DNA from: Holosporales bacterium
GTDB taxonomy: Bacteria > Pseudomonadota > Alphaproteobacteria > BNTO01
Length of the DNA: 36,589 nucleotides
Assembly: GCA_031257795.1 (NCBI GenBank)
Contig: JAIRNW010000041.1
Span: 1-36,589, forward strand
Reading direction: 5' to 3'
Below are positions 1 to 7,583 of this stretch, piece after piece (the stretch's first letter is position 1; every line of letters begins with the position of its first letter). The position numbers were made by a program, and so were the translations under genes. The notes beneath the pieces are model-generated. The model had not been told where the DNA came from. It did no database searches and saw only the letters and a program-made list of their open reading frames with translations.

Positions 1-70
1 GGCCATATGCGGATTCTTTTCGAATACTTGGGTACTAATCGCAGATACTATGCGATCACGAATAAATGAT

Positions 71-91
71 AATTTCCAGACCTTGGAAATT
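71..91. promoter_or_regulatory. Perfect hairpin upstream of the ankyrin gene
   Basis: AATTTCCA (71-78) is perfectly complementary to TGGAAATT (84-91) around a 5-nt loop. It ends 20 bases before the GTG start at 112. No T-run follows, so it is not a terminator. It may be an operator or a 5' leader structure. Its role is unknown. Confidence 0.3.
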
Positions 92-111
92 CCCATACAT
101 TCAGGATAGGT

Positions 112-1473
112 GTGTATAAGTATTGGATTCCGCTGCTGAAACTCATAGAGTCTTTTAGCGGAGTACAGTCCCGTCGACTTTTCCTGGCACTTTTAAAAAG
201 TCGAAACTTCGTTGACAGTCTTGCTAAGAGAGCTACAACCCTGCGATTAATATCAAAGCACGATTCCTGTGAATTCTTGATGAGTGTGTTAAGAAGTCCG
301 GATGTAAGCGACAAAAGCCGTTGTGACATCCTTTGTTGGGTTATTGGTGGGGTGGAGAGTGATATGAAGATAGAATTTTTGCTTAGGGGACTGAAAGCTA
401 ACAATGCCACGCTAAGAACCTTTGTGAATCAAGCGCTGGTGTGCTCGATGAAAGAAGCAGATTTCCTTGTGTTTTCTCTCCTTTTACGAGCATATGAGCG
501 ATTTATTGATTACAATGCCACTGTTAGCGACTTCGGCCCTGCAAGATCATTGCTATTTTCCGCCTCGTATGAGGACCTTAGCAAGGGGGCCCTTTTCTTA
601 CCCCTCTTGCTAACTTATGGTATTAAAAAAATAAATTACACAGACCCAAACATATTGTCCTTACTGCCTAAGTATAAACCTCTTGTAGAGATGCTTTTTT
701 CTGATAAAACAAAATTTGTGTCAGCTTTCGAGTACGCCATACAAAGAAACCTAGAGCTCTTCAAATGCTTATTAAATACAGGGTATCTCGAGCAAAATCG
801 AAGATCTAGTTCCGGAACACCATGGGCCCATTACATTATAGAAAAAGGGCACCATTTTTCATTTATGCTTCTGAAATCACCCGAGATCGATGTGAATGAA
901 AAAAATGATGGTGGGTTGCCAGCCTTACATTACGCGATACAGTTGCGGAATTTTGACGCTGTTATGTGTTTATTAGAATGTCGTGGGTGTGATCTTGGAG
1001 TAACAGATTCAGATGGGAAAACAGCTATTGACGCAATGATTGATTCAGAGAGGAAGGCGCCTGATTTTTCCTGGGCACATGGCTTTATAAACAGTGTTGA
1101 TGACTCAGATCTTTTGGCGAGGCTGTTGAATTCCGGTATCAACGTAAATGCGAAAAACGAAGATGGCTTGACGGTGTTACACCACGCAATTCAGCTAGGG
1201 AATTTAAAGGCCATTGAGCTTTTGCTGGAAATTTCTGGTGTTGACCTAAACCTTAAAGACAGTAAGGGCCTAACAGCATTACAGTACGCCGTCAAGCAGG
1301 GAAACGCGGAGGCACAGGCACTTTTATCTAAGGCTATTGCTGAGAAACGTACCAAGTTGCGGAAAGGGCGCGTTGAACACGTTCCTTCCCATGCAACTGA
1401 ATCCCGCAGAAATCCCAGGGAGAGTAAGACAAATAATGGCATATTCCAACAGCCACAAGAATTGGGAGAATAG
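112..1473 (+). CDS. Ankyrin-repeat protein, function unknown
   Basis: 453 residues without a signal peptide or obvious membrane segment, so probably cytoplasmic or exported by a specialised secretion system. The GTG start follows AGGATAGG (103-110). Residues about 1-250 are helical and unlike anything I recognise. Residues about 258-410 contain ankyrin repeats: DGGLPALHYAIQLRNFDAVM, a degenerate unit at DSDGKTAIDAMI, then DGLTVLHHAIQLGNLKAIEL and KGLTALQYAVKQGNAEAQ. The C-terminal 45 residues are basic and polar. Ankyrin repeats mediate protein binding and are common in effectors of intracellular bacteria. It sits directly upstream of the str operon, where rpoB-rpoC would normally be, and is separated from rpsL by a 650-base gap. 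An effector role is inference only. Confidence 0.8.
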   Translation: MYKYWIPLLKLIESFSGVQSRRLFLALLKSRNFVDSLAKRATTLRLISKHDSCEFLMSVLRSPDVSDKSRCDILCWVIGGVESDMKIEFLLRGLKANNATLRTFVNQALVCSMKEADFLVFSLLLRAYERFIDYNATVSDFGPARSLLFSASYEDLSKGALFLPLLLTYGIKKINYTDPNILSLLPKYKPLVEMLFSDKTKFVSAFEYAIQRNLELFKCLLNTGYLEQNRRSSSGTPWAHYIIEKGHHFSFMLLKSPEIDVNEKNDGGLPALHYAIQLRNFDAVMCLLECRGCDLGVTDSDGKTAIDAMIDSERKAPDFSWAHGFINSVDDSDLLARLLNSGINVNAKNEDGLTVLHHAIQLGNLKAIELLLEISGVDLNLKDSKGLTALQYAVKQGNAEAQALLSKAIAEKRTKLRKGRVEHVPSHATESRRNPRESKTNNGIFQQPQELGE

Positions 1474-1513
1474 CTTCTAGACATACTCGCAGGACGCGCG
1501 TGCCGCTCAAGAT

Positions 1514-1537
1514 CAGCCCAGAGATTCGGTTGGGCTG
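1514..1537. other. Hairpin downstream of the ankyrin gene
   Basis: CAGCCCA (1514-1520) pairs with TGGGCTG (1531-1537) across a 10-nt loop. No T-run follows. It is a possible 3'-end RNA structure for the ankyrin transcript. Confidence 0.25.
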
Positions 1538-1564
1538 TCTGTGTCGGACGAACACGAGAAAAAA

Positions 1565-1707
1565 TGGACCTCTTTCGAAACCTTCAAAATCAGAATTTTG
1601 GGAAGGAGACACGGAGCACAGAAGCGGAGCGTACTTAGATGTACGTGAGTTTCGAACCGGATCGACGTTCCCAAAAACTGATTTTGAAGAGTTTGGAAAG
1701 AGGTCCA
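1565..1707 (+). repeat. Palindromic repeat element A (arm type 3)
   Basis: The outer arms TGGACCTCTTTC and GAAAGAGGTCCA are exact complements. Pairing continues inward through TTCAAAATCAG/CTGATTTTGAA and an inner TTTTGGGAA/TTCCCAAAA stem. The loop holds the common core (GGAGACACGGAGCACAGAAG, then a GTAC..GTACGTGAG hairpin). The core is shared with the other elements of the window, but these arms are unique to this copy. Confidence 0.85.
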
Positions 1708-1728
1708 ATGGACCGAGAAGAAAAAACT

Positions 1729-1751
1729 AAGATTTAAAAAATCTTTTTTTT
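1729..1751 (+). terminator. Terminator-like AT hairpin with T-run
   Basis: AAGATTT (1729-1735) and AAATCTT (1739-1745) form a 7-bp stem with a 3-nt loop that runs into a stretch of eight T. The stem is all A/T except one pair, so it is weak. Its position suggests it ends the ankyrin transcript. Confidence 0.4.
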
Positions 1752-1865
1752 CAAAAGGGGTTGCGAATTTTGAGACGTTTCCATAACTAGATTCACCACT
1801 GTAAATTTTAGCTCAACCAACCGTATTCAGCCATAGTTCGACGAACCAACAAACCTTTTCGTGAT

Positions 1866-1874
1866 TGTGGATAA
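1866..1874 (-). promoter_or_regulatory. DnaA-box-like 9-mer
   Basis: TGTGGATAA is the exact complement of the DnaA box TTATCCACA. It lies 41 bases upstream of the probable rpsL -35 element. About one such match is expected by chance in a window of this size, and no cluster of boxes is seen, so no origin is claimed. Confidence 0.25.
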
Positions 1875-1914
1875 CTGCTGTAAAATCGCCCTGAACACAG
1901 CAGCAAATAGGGAG

Positions 1915-1943
1915 TTGACAAAAGATGTTTGTTTTAGTAGATT
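1915..1943 (+). promoter_or_regulatory. Probable promoter of the rpsL/str operon
   Basis: A perfect -35 TTGACA (1915-1920) is followed after 17 bases by TAGATT (1938-1943), which matches the -10 consensus at four of six positions. No other comparable promoter is seen in the 650-base gap. A transcript from here would carry repeat element B in its 5' leader before reaching rpsL at 2128. Confidence 0.5.
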
Positions 1944-1996
1944 TCAAAGTGTTCGACCGAGTTGTTTTTATTACGTGTTTTCCTTTTTGGCTTAAT

Positions 1997-2108
1997 ACCC
2001 TGTTTATATGAGATTTAAATTAATTGTTTTTCAGGGGAGACGGAGCGCAGAGGCGTGGTGTACTGAACGTGCATGAGCTTCGAATTTAAATCATTATGCC
2101 AACAGGCT
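1997..2108 (+). repeat. Palindromic repeat element B (arm type 1) in the rpsL leader
   Basis: The left arm ACCCTGTTTATATGAG then ATTTAAAT is complementary to the right arm ATTTAAATCATTATGCCAAC then AGGCT. The core is GGAGACGGAGCGCAGAGGCG in the + orientation. The element ends 19 bases before the rpsL start. The right arm contains an ATG (2096) opening a short frame ATG-8 codons-TAG (2096-2122), but no ribosome binding site supports its translation. Confidence 0.75.
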
Positions 2109-2127
2109 ATGAGAGAGTGTAGTTTAT

Positions 2128-2499
2128 ATGCCTACTATAAATCAATTGATTCGACATCCAAGGACCCCTCGCGAGGCCAGAAATAAGGCCCCCGCGCTTA
2201 TGGGGTGCCCGCAGCGGCGCGGTGTGTGCACTCGTGTGTTCACAACAACACCGAGAAAGCCAAACTCTGCTATGCGTAAGGTTGCTCGTATTAAGTTAAA
2301 CAACGGTTTTGAGGTTACCGGGTACATCCCGGGTGAAGGTCACAACTTACAGGAACACTCTGTTGTTCTGATTCGTGGTGGCAGGGTTAAGGACTTGCCT
2401 GGTGTGCGCTACCACATTATACGCGGTACGCTCGACACACAGGGGGTAAAAAATAGGAAGCAAGCTCGGTCTAGATACGGAGCAAAGCGTCCAAAATAG
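2128..2499 (+). CDS. rpsL: 30S ribosomal protein S12
   Basis: S12 lies at the decoding centre of the small subunit and controls accuracy. The 123 residues match the family length, from MPTINQLIRHPRTP to SRYGAKRPK, with the conserved GEGHNLQEHSVVLIRGGRVKD and KDLPGVRYH segments. The usual TTTPKKPNSA loop reads TTTPRKPNSA, so residue 43 (counting Met; 42 of the mature E. coli protein) is Arg (codon AGA, 2254-2256). Lys to Arg here is a classical streptomycin-resistance substitution in E. coli and Mycobacterium. It is the first gene of the str operon. A strong hairpin and T-run (2510-2542) follow its stop. Confidence 0.98.
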   Translation: MPTINQLIRHPRTPREARNKAPALMGCPQRRGVCTRVFTTTPRKPNSAMRKVARIKLNNGFEVTGYIPGEGHNLQEHSVVLIRGGRVKDLPGVRYHIIRGTLDTQGVKNRKQARSRYGAKRPK

Positions 2500-2509
2500 T
2501 TTAATGCGT

Positions 2510-2542
2510 GGCAGCTCGTTGTTTTCGGGTTGCCTTTTTTTT
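2510..2542 (+). terminator. Intrinsic terminator-like hairpin between rpsL and rpsG
   Basis: GGCAGCTCG (2510-2518) can pair along all nine positions, with three G-U wobbles, to CGGGTTGCC (2526-2534). The loop is TTGTTTT, and eight T follow directly. It begins 11 bases after the rpsL stop, inside an operon normally read through into rpsG and fusA. It could attenuate or end the rpsL transcript. It could also stand in for the S12-S7 intercistronic control region known from E. coli. Confidence 0.55.
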
Positions 2543-2546
2543 GTTA

Positions 2547-2689
2547 GAACGTGTTGGCATGGGGGTTTAAATTGAGGCTTTTTAAGGAAAAGCGGAGCGC
2601 AGGAGCGGCGTGTACTTACGTACGTGAGCATTCGAGCGCCGGATTTGATGTAAAAAAGATCAAATTTAAATCATTATGACGACAGATTC
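2547..2689 (+). repeat. Palindromic repeat element C (arm type 1) with TTA direct repeats
   Basis: It lies between rpsL and rpsG. The left arm GAACGTGTTGGCATGGGGGT..AAATTG is complementary to the right end AAATTTAAATCATTATGACG..GATTC. The core is GCGGAGCGCAGGAGCGGCG then a GTACTTACGTAC hairpin. It is bordered on both sides by TTA (2544-2546 and 2690-2692), as expected for a 3-bp target duplication. Confidence 0.85.
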
Positions 2690-2719
2690 TTAGTTTTCTT
2701 TCGCAATGGAGCGGTATCT

Positions 2720-3190
2720 ATGTCAAGAAGGCATTCGGCAGCTAAAAGAGAGATTTTTCCAGATCCTAAGTTTGGAGATGTTGTTCTCACAAAATTCATA
2801 AACAACCTTATGTTCGAGGGCAGAAAATCTGTTGCCGAGCGTATCCTGTACGAAGCCCTCGATAAAATCCACGGGAAAGGCGGAAAAAGCGGGCTCGAAA
2901 TTTTTCATCAGGCGCTTGACGTTGTGAGGCCGGGGGTTGAGGTGCGCTCAAGAAGGGTTGGCGGCGCGACGTATCCCGTCCCAACAGAGGTTCGCCCAGA
3001 AAGAGCGCAGGCTTTGTCTATTCGCTGGATTATTGCTGCTGCGCGCAAGCGTTCTGAGCACACTATGGTCGACCGCATGGCCGCGGAGCTGCTGGATGCT
3101 GCCAATGAAAAGGGAGAGGCGGTTAAGAAGCGCGAAACGACTCACAAAATGGCTGAGGCCAATAAAGTTTTTGCACACTATAGGTGGTAA
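2720..3190 (+). CDS. rpsG: 30S ribosomal protein S7
   Basis: S7 nucleates assembly of the 16S rRNA 3' domain and lines the E-site. The 156 residues match the family length, with MSRRHSAAKREIFPDPKFGD at the start, the conserved RRVGGATYPVPTEVR loop and RWIIAAARKR. The ATG at 2720 follows GGAG at 2707-2710. The stop lies 11 bases before the fusA start, so the two are translated together. In E. coli S7 represses this operon. Here the rpsL-rpsG gap holds a hairpin with T-run and a repeat element instead of a short spacer. Confidence 0.98.
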   Translation: MSRRHSAAKREIFPDPKFGDVVLTKFINNLMFEGRKSVAERILYEALDKIHGKGGKSGLEIFHQALDVVRPGVEVRSRRVGGATYPVPTEVRPERAQALSIRWIIAAARKRSEHTMVDRMAAELLDAANEKGEAVKKRETTHKMAEANKVFAHYRW

Positions 3191-3201
3191 CGGGGGAAGT
3201 T

Positions 3202-5292
3202 ATGGGAGATCACGATCACGGGCAGGTAGTTCCTCTTTGTAGGTACAGGAATATCGGTATAATGGCGCATATAGACGCCGGAAAGACCACGACAACAGAG
3301 CGCGTTCTTTTTTATACCGGGAAATCCCATAAAATCGGAGAAGTGCACGACGGCGCCGCTACCATGGACTGGATGGAGCAGGAGCAGGAGAGGGGGATAA
3401 CCATTACCTCCGCCGCAACAACGTGCTTCTGGCGCGACCACAGAATTAATTTGATAGACACACCGGGGCACGTGGACTTCACTGTTGAGGTGGAGAGAAG
3501 CCTGCGCGTGCTGGACGGGGCTGTAACCGTTTTTGACGGCGTTGCCGGCGTCGAGCCACAGTCTGAGACGGTGTGGAGACAGGCCGATAAATACGGAGTG
3601 CCTAGGATCTGCTTCGTCAACAAGATGGATCGTATCGGCGCAAATTTTGATAGATGTGTTGAGATGATAATCGACCGCCTTGGCGCCAAACCTCTGGTCC
3701 TGCAAATGCCGATAGGTGTTGAGGCGGATTTCAAGGGTGTTGTTGATATTGTCAACCAAAGTGGCGTTGTGTGGGAGGGCGATGAGAATGGCGCTCTTAT
3801 GAAGGAGATAGAGATTCCTTCAGAGCTCAAGGCAGAGGCCAACGAGCTGTACCACAAGATGCTCGACACAGTTGCCGAGATGGATGACGCCGTCATGGAG
3901 GCGTACCTGAACGGAGAAACTCTTTCCATCGACCAAATCAAAGCTTGCATAAGAAAAGGGGTTATTGAAGGAAAGTTTGTTCCGGTTTTCTGCGGATCTG
4001 CCTTTAAAAACAAGGGCGTGCAGAAATTGCTTGATGCCGTGATCGACTACCTGCCTTCCCCGGCTGACCTGAAAGTCGTGTACGGAACCGATATGGACAC
4101 GGGGGCTGAGATTTCTCGAAAACTAGACGAAAAAGAACCCTTTTCCGGCCTTGCTTTCAAAATCGCGACGGACCCTTTTGTTGGTTCGATCACATTCGTT
4201 AGAGTGTATTCCGGCATTTTGGAGTCTGGCTCAGGCGTGCTGAATTCGTCTCGTGACAAGAACGAGAGGGTAGGGCGCATGCTTCTGATGCACGCAAATA
4301 ACCGCGAAGACATAAAAATCGCACGAGCCGGGGATATCGTGGCTCTTTGCGGATTAAAAAATACGGGCACCGGCGATACTTTGTGCTCTACTAGCAAGCC
4401 AATCATCCTAGAAAAGCTGGAATTCCCAGACCCCGTGATCGAAATTGCAATTGAACCTCAAACTAAGGCCGACCAAGAGAAAATGGGCATTGCGTTGTCG
4501 CGTTTGGCCTCTGAGGATCCATCCTTTAGAGTTTGTACCGACCATGAAACCGGGCAGACCGTGTTAAAAGGCATGGGCGAGCTGCACCTAGAAATAAAAG
4601 TTGACATCCTGAAGCGCGAGTATGGGGTGAATGCGAACGTTGGTGCCCCGCAAGTTGCATATAGAGAAACCATTACTAAAGTTGGCGAGATCGACTACAC
4701 ACATAAAAAACAATCCGGCGGCGCTGGGCAGTTCGCCAGGATCAAAGTCGTTTTTGAGCCATTACCTCCTGGCTCCGGTTTTGTTTTTGAGAGCAAGATT
4801 ATTGGCGGAGTCATTCCAAAGGAGTATATTCCTGGAGTTGAGAAGGGTTTTGAGTCTTCTCTGGGCGCCGGTGTGATTGCTGGCTTCCCAATGGTCGATT
4901 TCAAAGCCGTTTTGATTGACGGCGCCTTTCACGACGTCGACTCTAGCGTTTTGGCTTTCGAAATTGCGGCTAGAGCGGCGTATCGCGAGGGGATTGGTAG
5001 GTGTGCTCCTAAGTTGCTCGAGCCGATTATGAAGGTTGAAGTGGTAACTCCGGATGATTACATGGGAGACGTGATTGGTGATTTGAATAGCAGGCGAGGG
5101 CAGGTGTCCGGTATGGATCAGCGCGCGAATGCTAGGGTCATCCACGCATTGGTTCCGCTTGCTAATATGTTTGGTTATGTGAACTCTTTGAGATCTATGT
5201 CTCAAGGTAGGGCTCAATTTAGTATGGAATTTGATCATTACGAGCAAGTTCCTCAGCACATTGCCGATGAAATAAAGGCAAAGCGTGTGTGA
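3202..5292 (+). CDS. fusA: Elongation factor G
   Basis: A 696-residue translocation GTPase. It carries G1 AHIDAGKTTTTE, the G2 region GITITSAATT, G3 DTPGHVDF and G4 NKMD, followed by the EF-G domains II to V with HKKQSGGAGQFA. I chose the ATG at 3202 because GGGGGAAG sits just before it. An earlier GTG at 3184 would overlap the last codons of rpsG. It moves tRNA and mRNA through the ribosome and, with RRF, recycles ribosomes. tuf follows after 28 bases. There is no repeat element in the rpsG-fusA-tuf-rpsJ stretch. Confidence 0.98.
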   Translation: MGDHDHGQVVPLCRYRNIGIMAHIDAGKTTTTERVLFYTGKSHKIGEVHDGAATMDWMEQEQERGITITSAATTCFWRDHRINLIDTPGHVDFTVEVERSLRVLDGAVTVFDGVAGVEPQSETVWRQADKYGVPRICFVNKMDRIGANFDRCVEMIIDRLGAKPLVLQMPIGVEADFKGVVDIVNQSGVVWEGDENGALMKEIEIPSELKAEANELYHKMLDTVAEMDDAVMEAYLNGETLSIDQIKACIRKGVIEGKFVPVFCGSAFKNKGVQKLLDAVIDYLPSPADLKVVYGTDMDTGAEISRKLDEKEPFSGLAFKIATDPFVGSITFVRVYSGILESGSGVLNSSRDKNERVGRMLLMHANNREDIKIARAGDIVALCGLKNTGTGDTLCSTSKPIILEKLEFPDPVIEIAIEPQTKADQEKMGIALSRLASEDPSFRVCTDHETGQTVLKGMGELHLEIKVDILKREYGVNANVGAPQVAYRETITKVGEIDYTHKKQSGGAGQFARIKVVFEPLPPGSGFVFESKIIGGVIPKEYIPGVEKGFESSLGAGVIAGFPMVDFKAVLIDGAFHDVDSSVLAFEIAARAAYREGIGRCAPKLLEPIMKVEVVTPDDYMGDVIGDLNSRRGQVSGMDQRANARVIHALVPLANMFGYVNSLRSMSQGRAQFSMEFDHYEQVPQHIADEIKAKRV

Positions 5293-5320
5293 TGGTTTTT
5301 TGTTTTTCAGGAGGTAAATT

Positions 5321-6511
5321 ATGTCAAAAGCAAAGTTCGAGAGAAATAAGCCACATTGTAACATAGGCACAATAGGGCACGTTGATCATGGGAAAACTTC
5401 CCTTACTGCGGCAATAACGAAAGTGCTCGCAGAAAAAGGTCAGGCATCTTACACAGCTTACGACGAGATTGATAAAGCTCCTGAAGAAAAAGCGAGAGGA
5501 ATCACGATCGTCACGGCGCACGTTGAGTATGAGACTGATCTTCGTCACTATGCGCACGTTGACTGCCCAGGGCACGCCGACTACGTCAAGAACATGATAA
5601 CCGGTGCGGCACAGATGGACGGTGCCGTTTTGGTGGTGTCCGCCGCAGACGGTGCGATGCCTCAAACTAGAGAGCATATTTTGCTTGCTCGTCAGGTTGG
5701 TGTTCCTGCGATTGTCGTTTTCATGAACAAAATGGACCAGGTTGACGATAATGACCTGGCCGACTTGGTGGAAATGGAAATTCGCGAACTGTTGTCGTCT
5801 TACAATTTTCCAGGTGACAGGATTCCGATCGTGCGCGGATCTGCTATGTGCGCACTTGAGGACAAAAACCCTGAGCTCGGAAAAAATGCGATTTTGAAAT
5901 TGATGGATGAAATTGATTCATATATTCCTCAGCCTGAGCGTCCGAAGGACAAGCCTTTCCTGATGTCTATAGAGGATGTGTTCTCAATTTCTGGCCGCGG
6001 AACGGTTGTTACCGGTAGGGTTGACGCCGGAGTGTTGAAGGTTGGAAACGAAGTGGAAATCGTCGGATTGCGCCCAACAACGAAAACCGTGGTAACGGGA
6101 GTCGAGATGTTCCGGAAGCTGCTGGATCAAGGCGAGGCTGGCGATAACATTGGAGCGCTGTTGCGTGGAACAAAGAAAGAAGAGGTCGAGCGCGGACAAG
6201 TTCTTGCCGCCCCTGGCACCATCACTCCGCACACCGAATTTGAAGCAGAAGTCTACGTTCTAACAAAAGATGAAGGCGGGCGGCACACTCCGTTCTTCTC
6301 CAACTATCGCCCTCAATTCTATTTCAGAACCACTGACGTTACTGGGTCGGTCACCTTGGATCCAGGGGTGGAAATGGTTATGCCTGGGGATAATGTGAAG
6401 ATAAAGGTCGCATTATTGGCTCCGATAGCGATGGACGAGGGGTTGAGGTTCGCTATTAGAGAAGGTGGCAGAACTGTTGGTGCTGGAGTGGTTTCGAAAA
6501 TTATAAAGTGA
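5321..6511 (+). CDS. tuf: Elongation factor Tu
   Basis: A 396-residue GTPase that carries aminoacyl-tRNA to the ribosomal A-site. It has GHVDHGKTSL (G1), RGITIVTAHVEYET (switch I), DCPGHADYVKNM (G3) and NKMD (G4), then the two beta-barrel domains ending VGAGVVSKIIK. The ATG follows a textbook AGGAGG seven bases upstream, the strongest ribosome binding site here, as suits the cell's most abundant protein. It is the only tuf copy in the window. It leads into rpsJ after a 49-base spacer without a terminator. Confidence 0.98.
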   Translation: MSKAKFERNKPHCNIGTIGHVDHGKTSLTAAITKVLAEKGQASYTAYDEIDKAPEEKARGITIVTAHVEYETDLRHYAHVDCPGHADYVKNMITGAAQMDGAVLVVSAADGAMPQTREHILLARQVGVPAIVVFMNKMDQVDDNDLADLVEMEIRELLSSYNFPGDRIPIVRGSAMCALEDKNPELGKNAILKLMDEIDSYIPQPERPKDKPFLMSIEDVFSISGRGTVVTGRVDAGVLKVGNEVEIVGLRPTTKTVVTGVEMFRKLLDQGEAGDNIGALLRGTKKEEVERGQVLAAPGTITPHTEFEAEVYVLTKDEGGRHTPFFSNYRPQFYFRTTDVTGSVTLDPGVEMVMPGDNVKIKVALLAPIAMDEGLRFAIREGGRTVGAGVVSKIIK

Positions 6512-6560
6512 TATCAATGCTGAATTATATTTTTATAGATGAACGAGAGTGGGGGTTATT

Positions 6561-6869
6561 GTGAAAAGCCAATTTATTAGAATTAAGCTTCGAGCATATG
6601 ACCATAGATTATTAGACCAGTCTGTGAAAGAGATTGTCAACACTGCGAAGAGATCTGGTGCCCGCGTTCTTGGGCCGATTCCGATTCCAACGCGGATAAA
6701 AAGGTTTACCGTCAACAGGTCGCCGCATATCGATAAAAAATCTCGTGAGCAGTTTGAGCTTCGTGAGCACAAGAGGATTATAGACATTGTGGATTGGCTG
6801 CCTCAAACAGTCGACGCCCTTATGAAACTAGACTTGGCAGCTGGTGTTGGTGTTGAGATTAAGTTGTAG
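6561..6869 (+). CDS. rpsJ: 30S ribosomal protein S10
   Basis: First gene of the S10 block; S10 sits in the 30S head and is also the NusB partner in antitermination. Family hallmarks include LRAYDHRLLDQSVKEIV, GPIPIPTRIKRFTVNRSPH and REQFELREHKRIIDI. I chose the GTG at 6561 (102 residues), which follows GGGGG with a 5-base gap and gives the usual N-terminus. A GTG at 6549 would add four residues. No promoter was recognised between tuf and rpsJ, so the str and S10 blocks are probably co-transcribed. Confidence 0.97.
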   Translation: MKSQFIRIKLRAYDHRLLDQSVKEIVNTAKRSGARVLGPIPIPTRIKRFTVNRSPHIDKKSREQFELREHKRIIDIVDWLPQTVDALMKLDLAAGVGVEIKL

Positions 6870-6877
6870 GTGATGTT

Positions 6878-7540
6878 ATGAGAACAGGACTAATCGCGAA
6901 AAAAGTTGGGATGACTCAAATATTCACCGAATCAGGGCGGCAGGTTCCAGTAACGGTGTTGTGTGTTGAGAAGTGCGCCGTTTTAGGGAATATTACGGAG
7001 GCTGGGCGTGGTTACAACGCTGTCAAGCTGGGGGCCAGGGTCACTTCAGCCAATCGCTTAAGCAAACCTCTTAGAGAGGACTACGCCGGGCTTGGCATTG
7101 CTCCACATAAAATATCTAAGGAATTTAGGGTTGATGGAGAAGGTAACGAAACCCGGCCGGAAATCGGCACAATTCTCGACGCGAGTTTTTTCAAGGAAGG
7201 GCAGCAGATAGACGTCACAGGAATTTCCAAAGGGAAGGGATTCGCCGGCGCCATGAAGCGCCACGGATTCGGTGGTTTGCGGGCTACACACGGCGTTTCT
7301 ATTAGTCATAGAAGCCATGGTTCCACGGGAAACCGCACTGAGCCGGGGAGAGTTTTCAAAAACAAGCGTATGGCCGGGCACATGGGGAACGTTCGGGTGA
7401 CGACTTTGAATCTGACGGTTTTCTCGGTTGATAGTGAGCGGAGCCTGTTGTTTGTTAAGGGGTGTGTTCCTGGATGCAAGGGGGGCACCGTTTTTGTTAG
7501 AGATGCTATTAAAATTAAAGGAACAAAGAAAAATAAGTAA
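6878..7540 (+). CDS. rplC: 50S ribosomal protein L3
   Basis: The 220 residues are of usual size. L3 initiates 50S assembly and reaches toward the peptidyl transferase centre. It begins MRTGLIAKKVGMTQIFTESG and contains the family signature around GKGFAGAMKRHGFGG and THGVSISHRSHGSTGNRTEP. The start lies eight bases after the rpsJ stop, and rplD follows after 43 bases. Nothing unusual is seen. Confidence 0.97.
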   Translation: MRTGLIAKKVGMTQIFTESGRQVPVTVLCVEKCAVLGNITEAGRGYNAVKLGARVTSANRLSKPLREDYAGLGIAPHKISKEFRVDGEGNETRPEIGTILDASFFKEGQQIDVTGISKGKGFAGAMKRHGFGGLRATHGVSISHRSHGSTGNRTEPGRVFKNKRMAGHMGNVRVTTLNLTVFSVDSERSLLFVKGCVPGCKGGTVFVRDAIKIKGTKKNK

Positions 7541-7583
7541 GCGAGTTTTTCTTTGGAAATTAGTAAAAAACTAGGAAAGAACA

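Noticed and set aside
1500..1730. 76-codon open frame downstream of the ankyrin gene
   Set aside because: It is made almost wholly of repeat element A and its arms.
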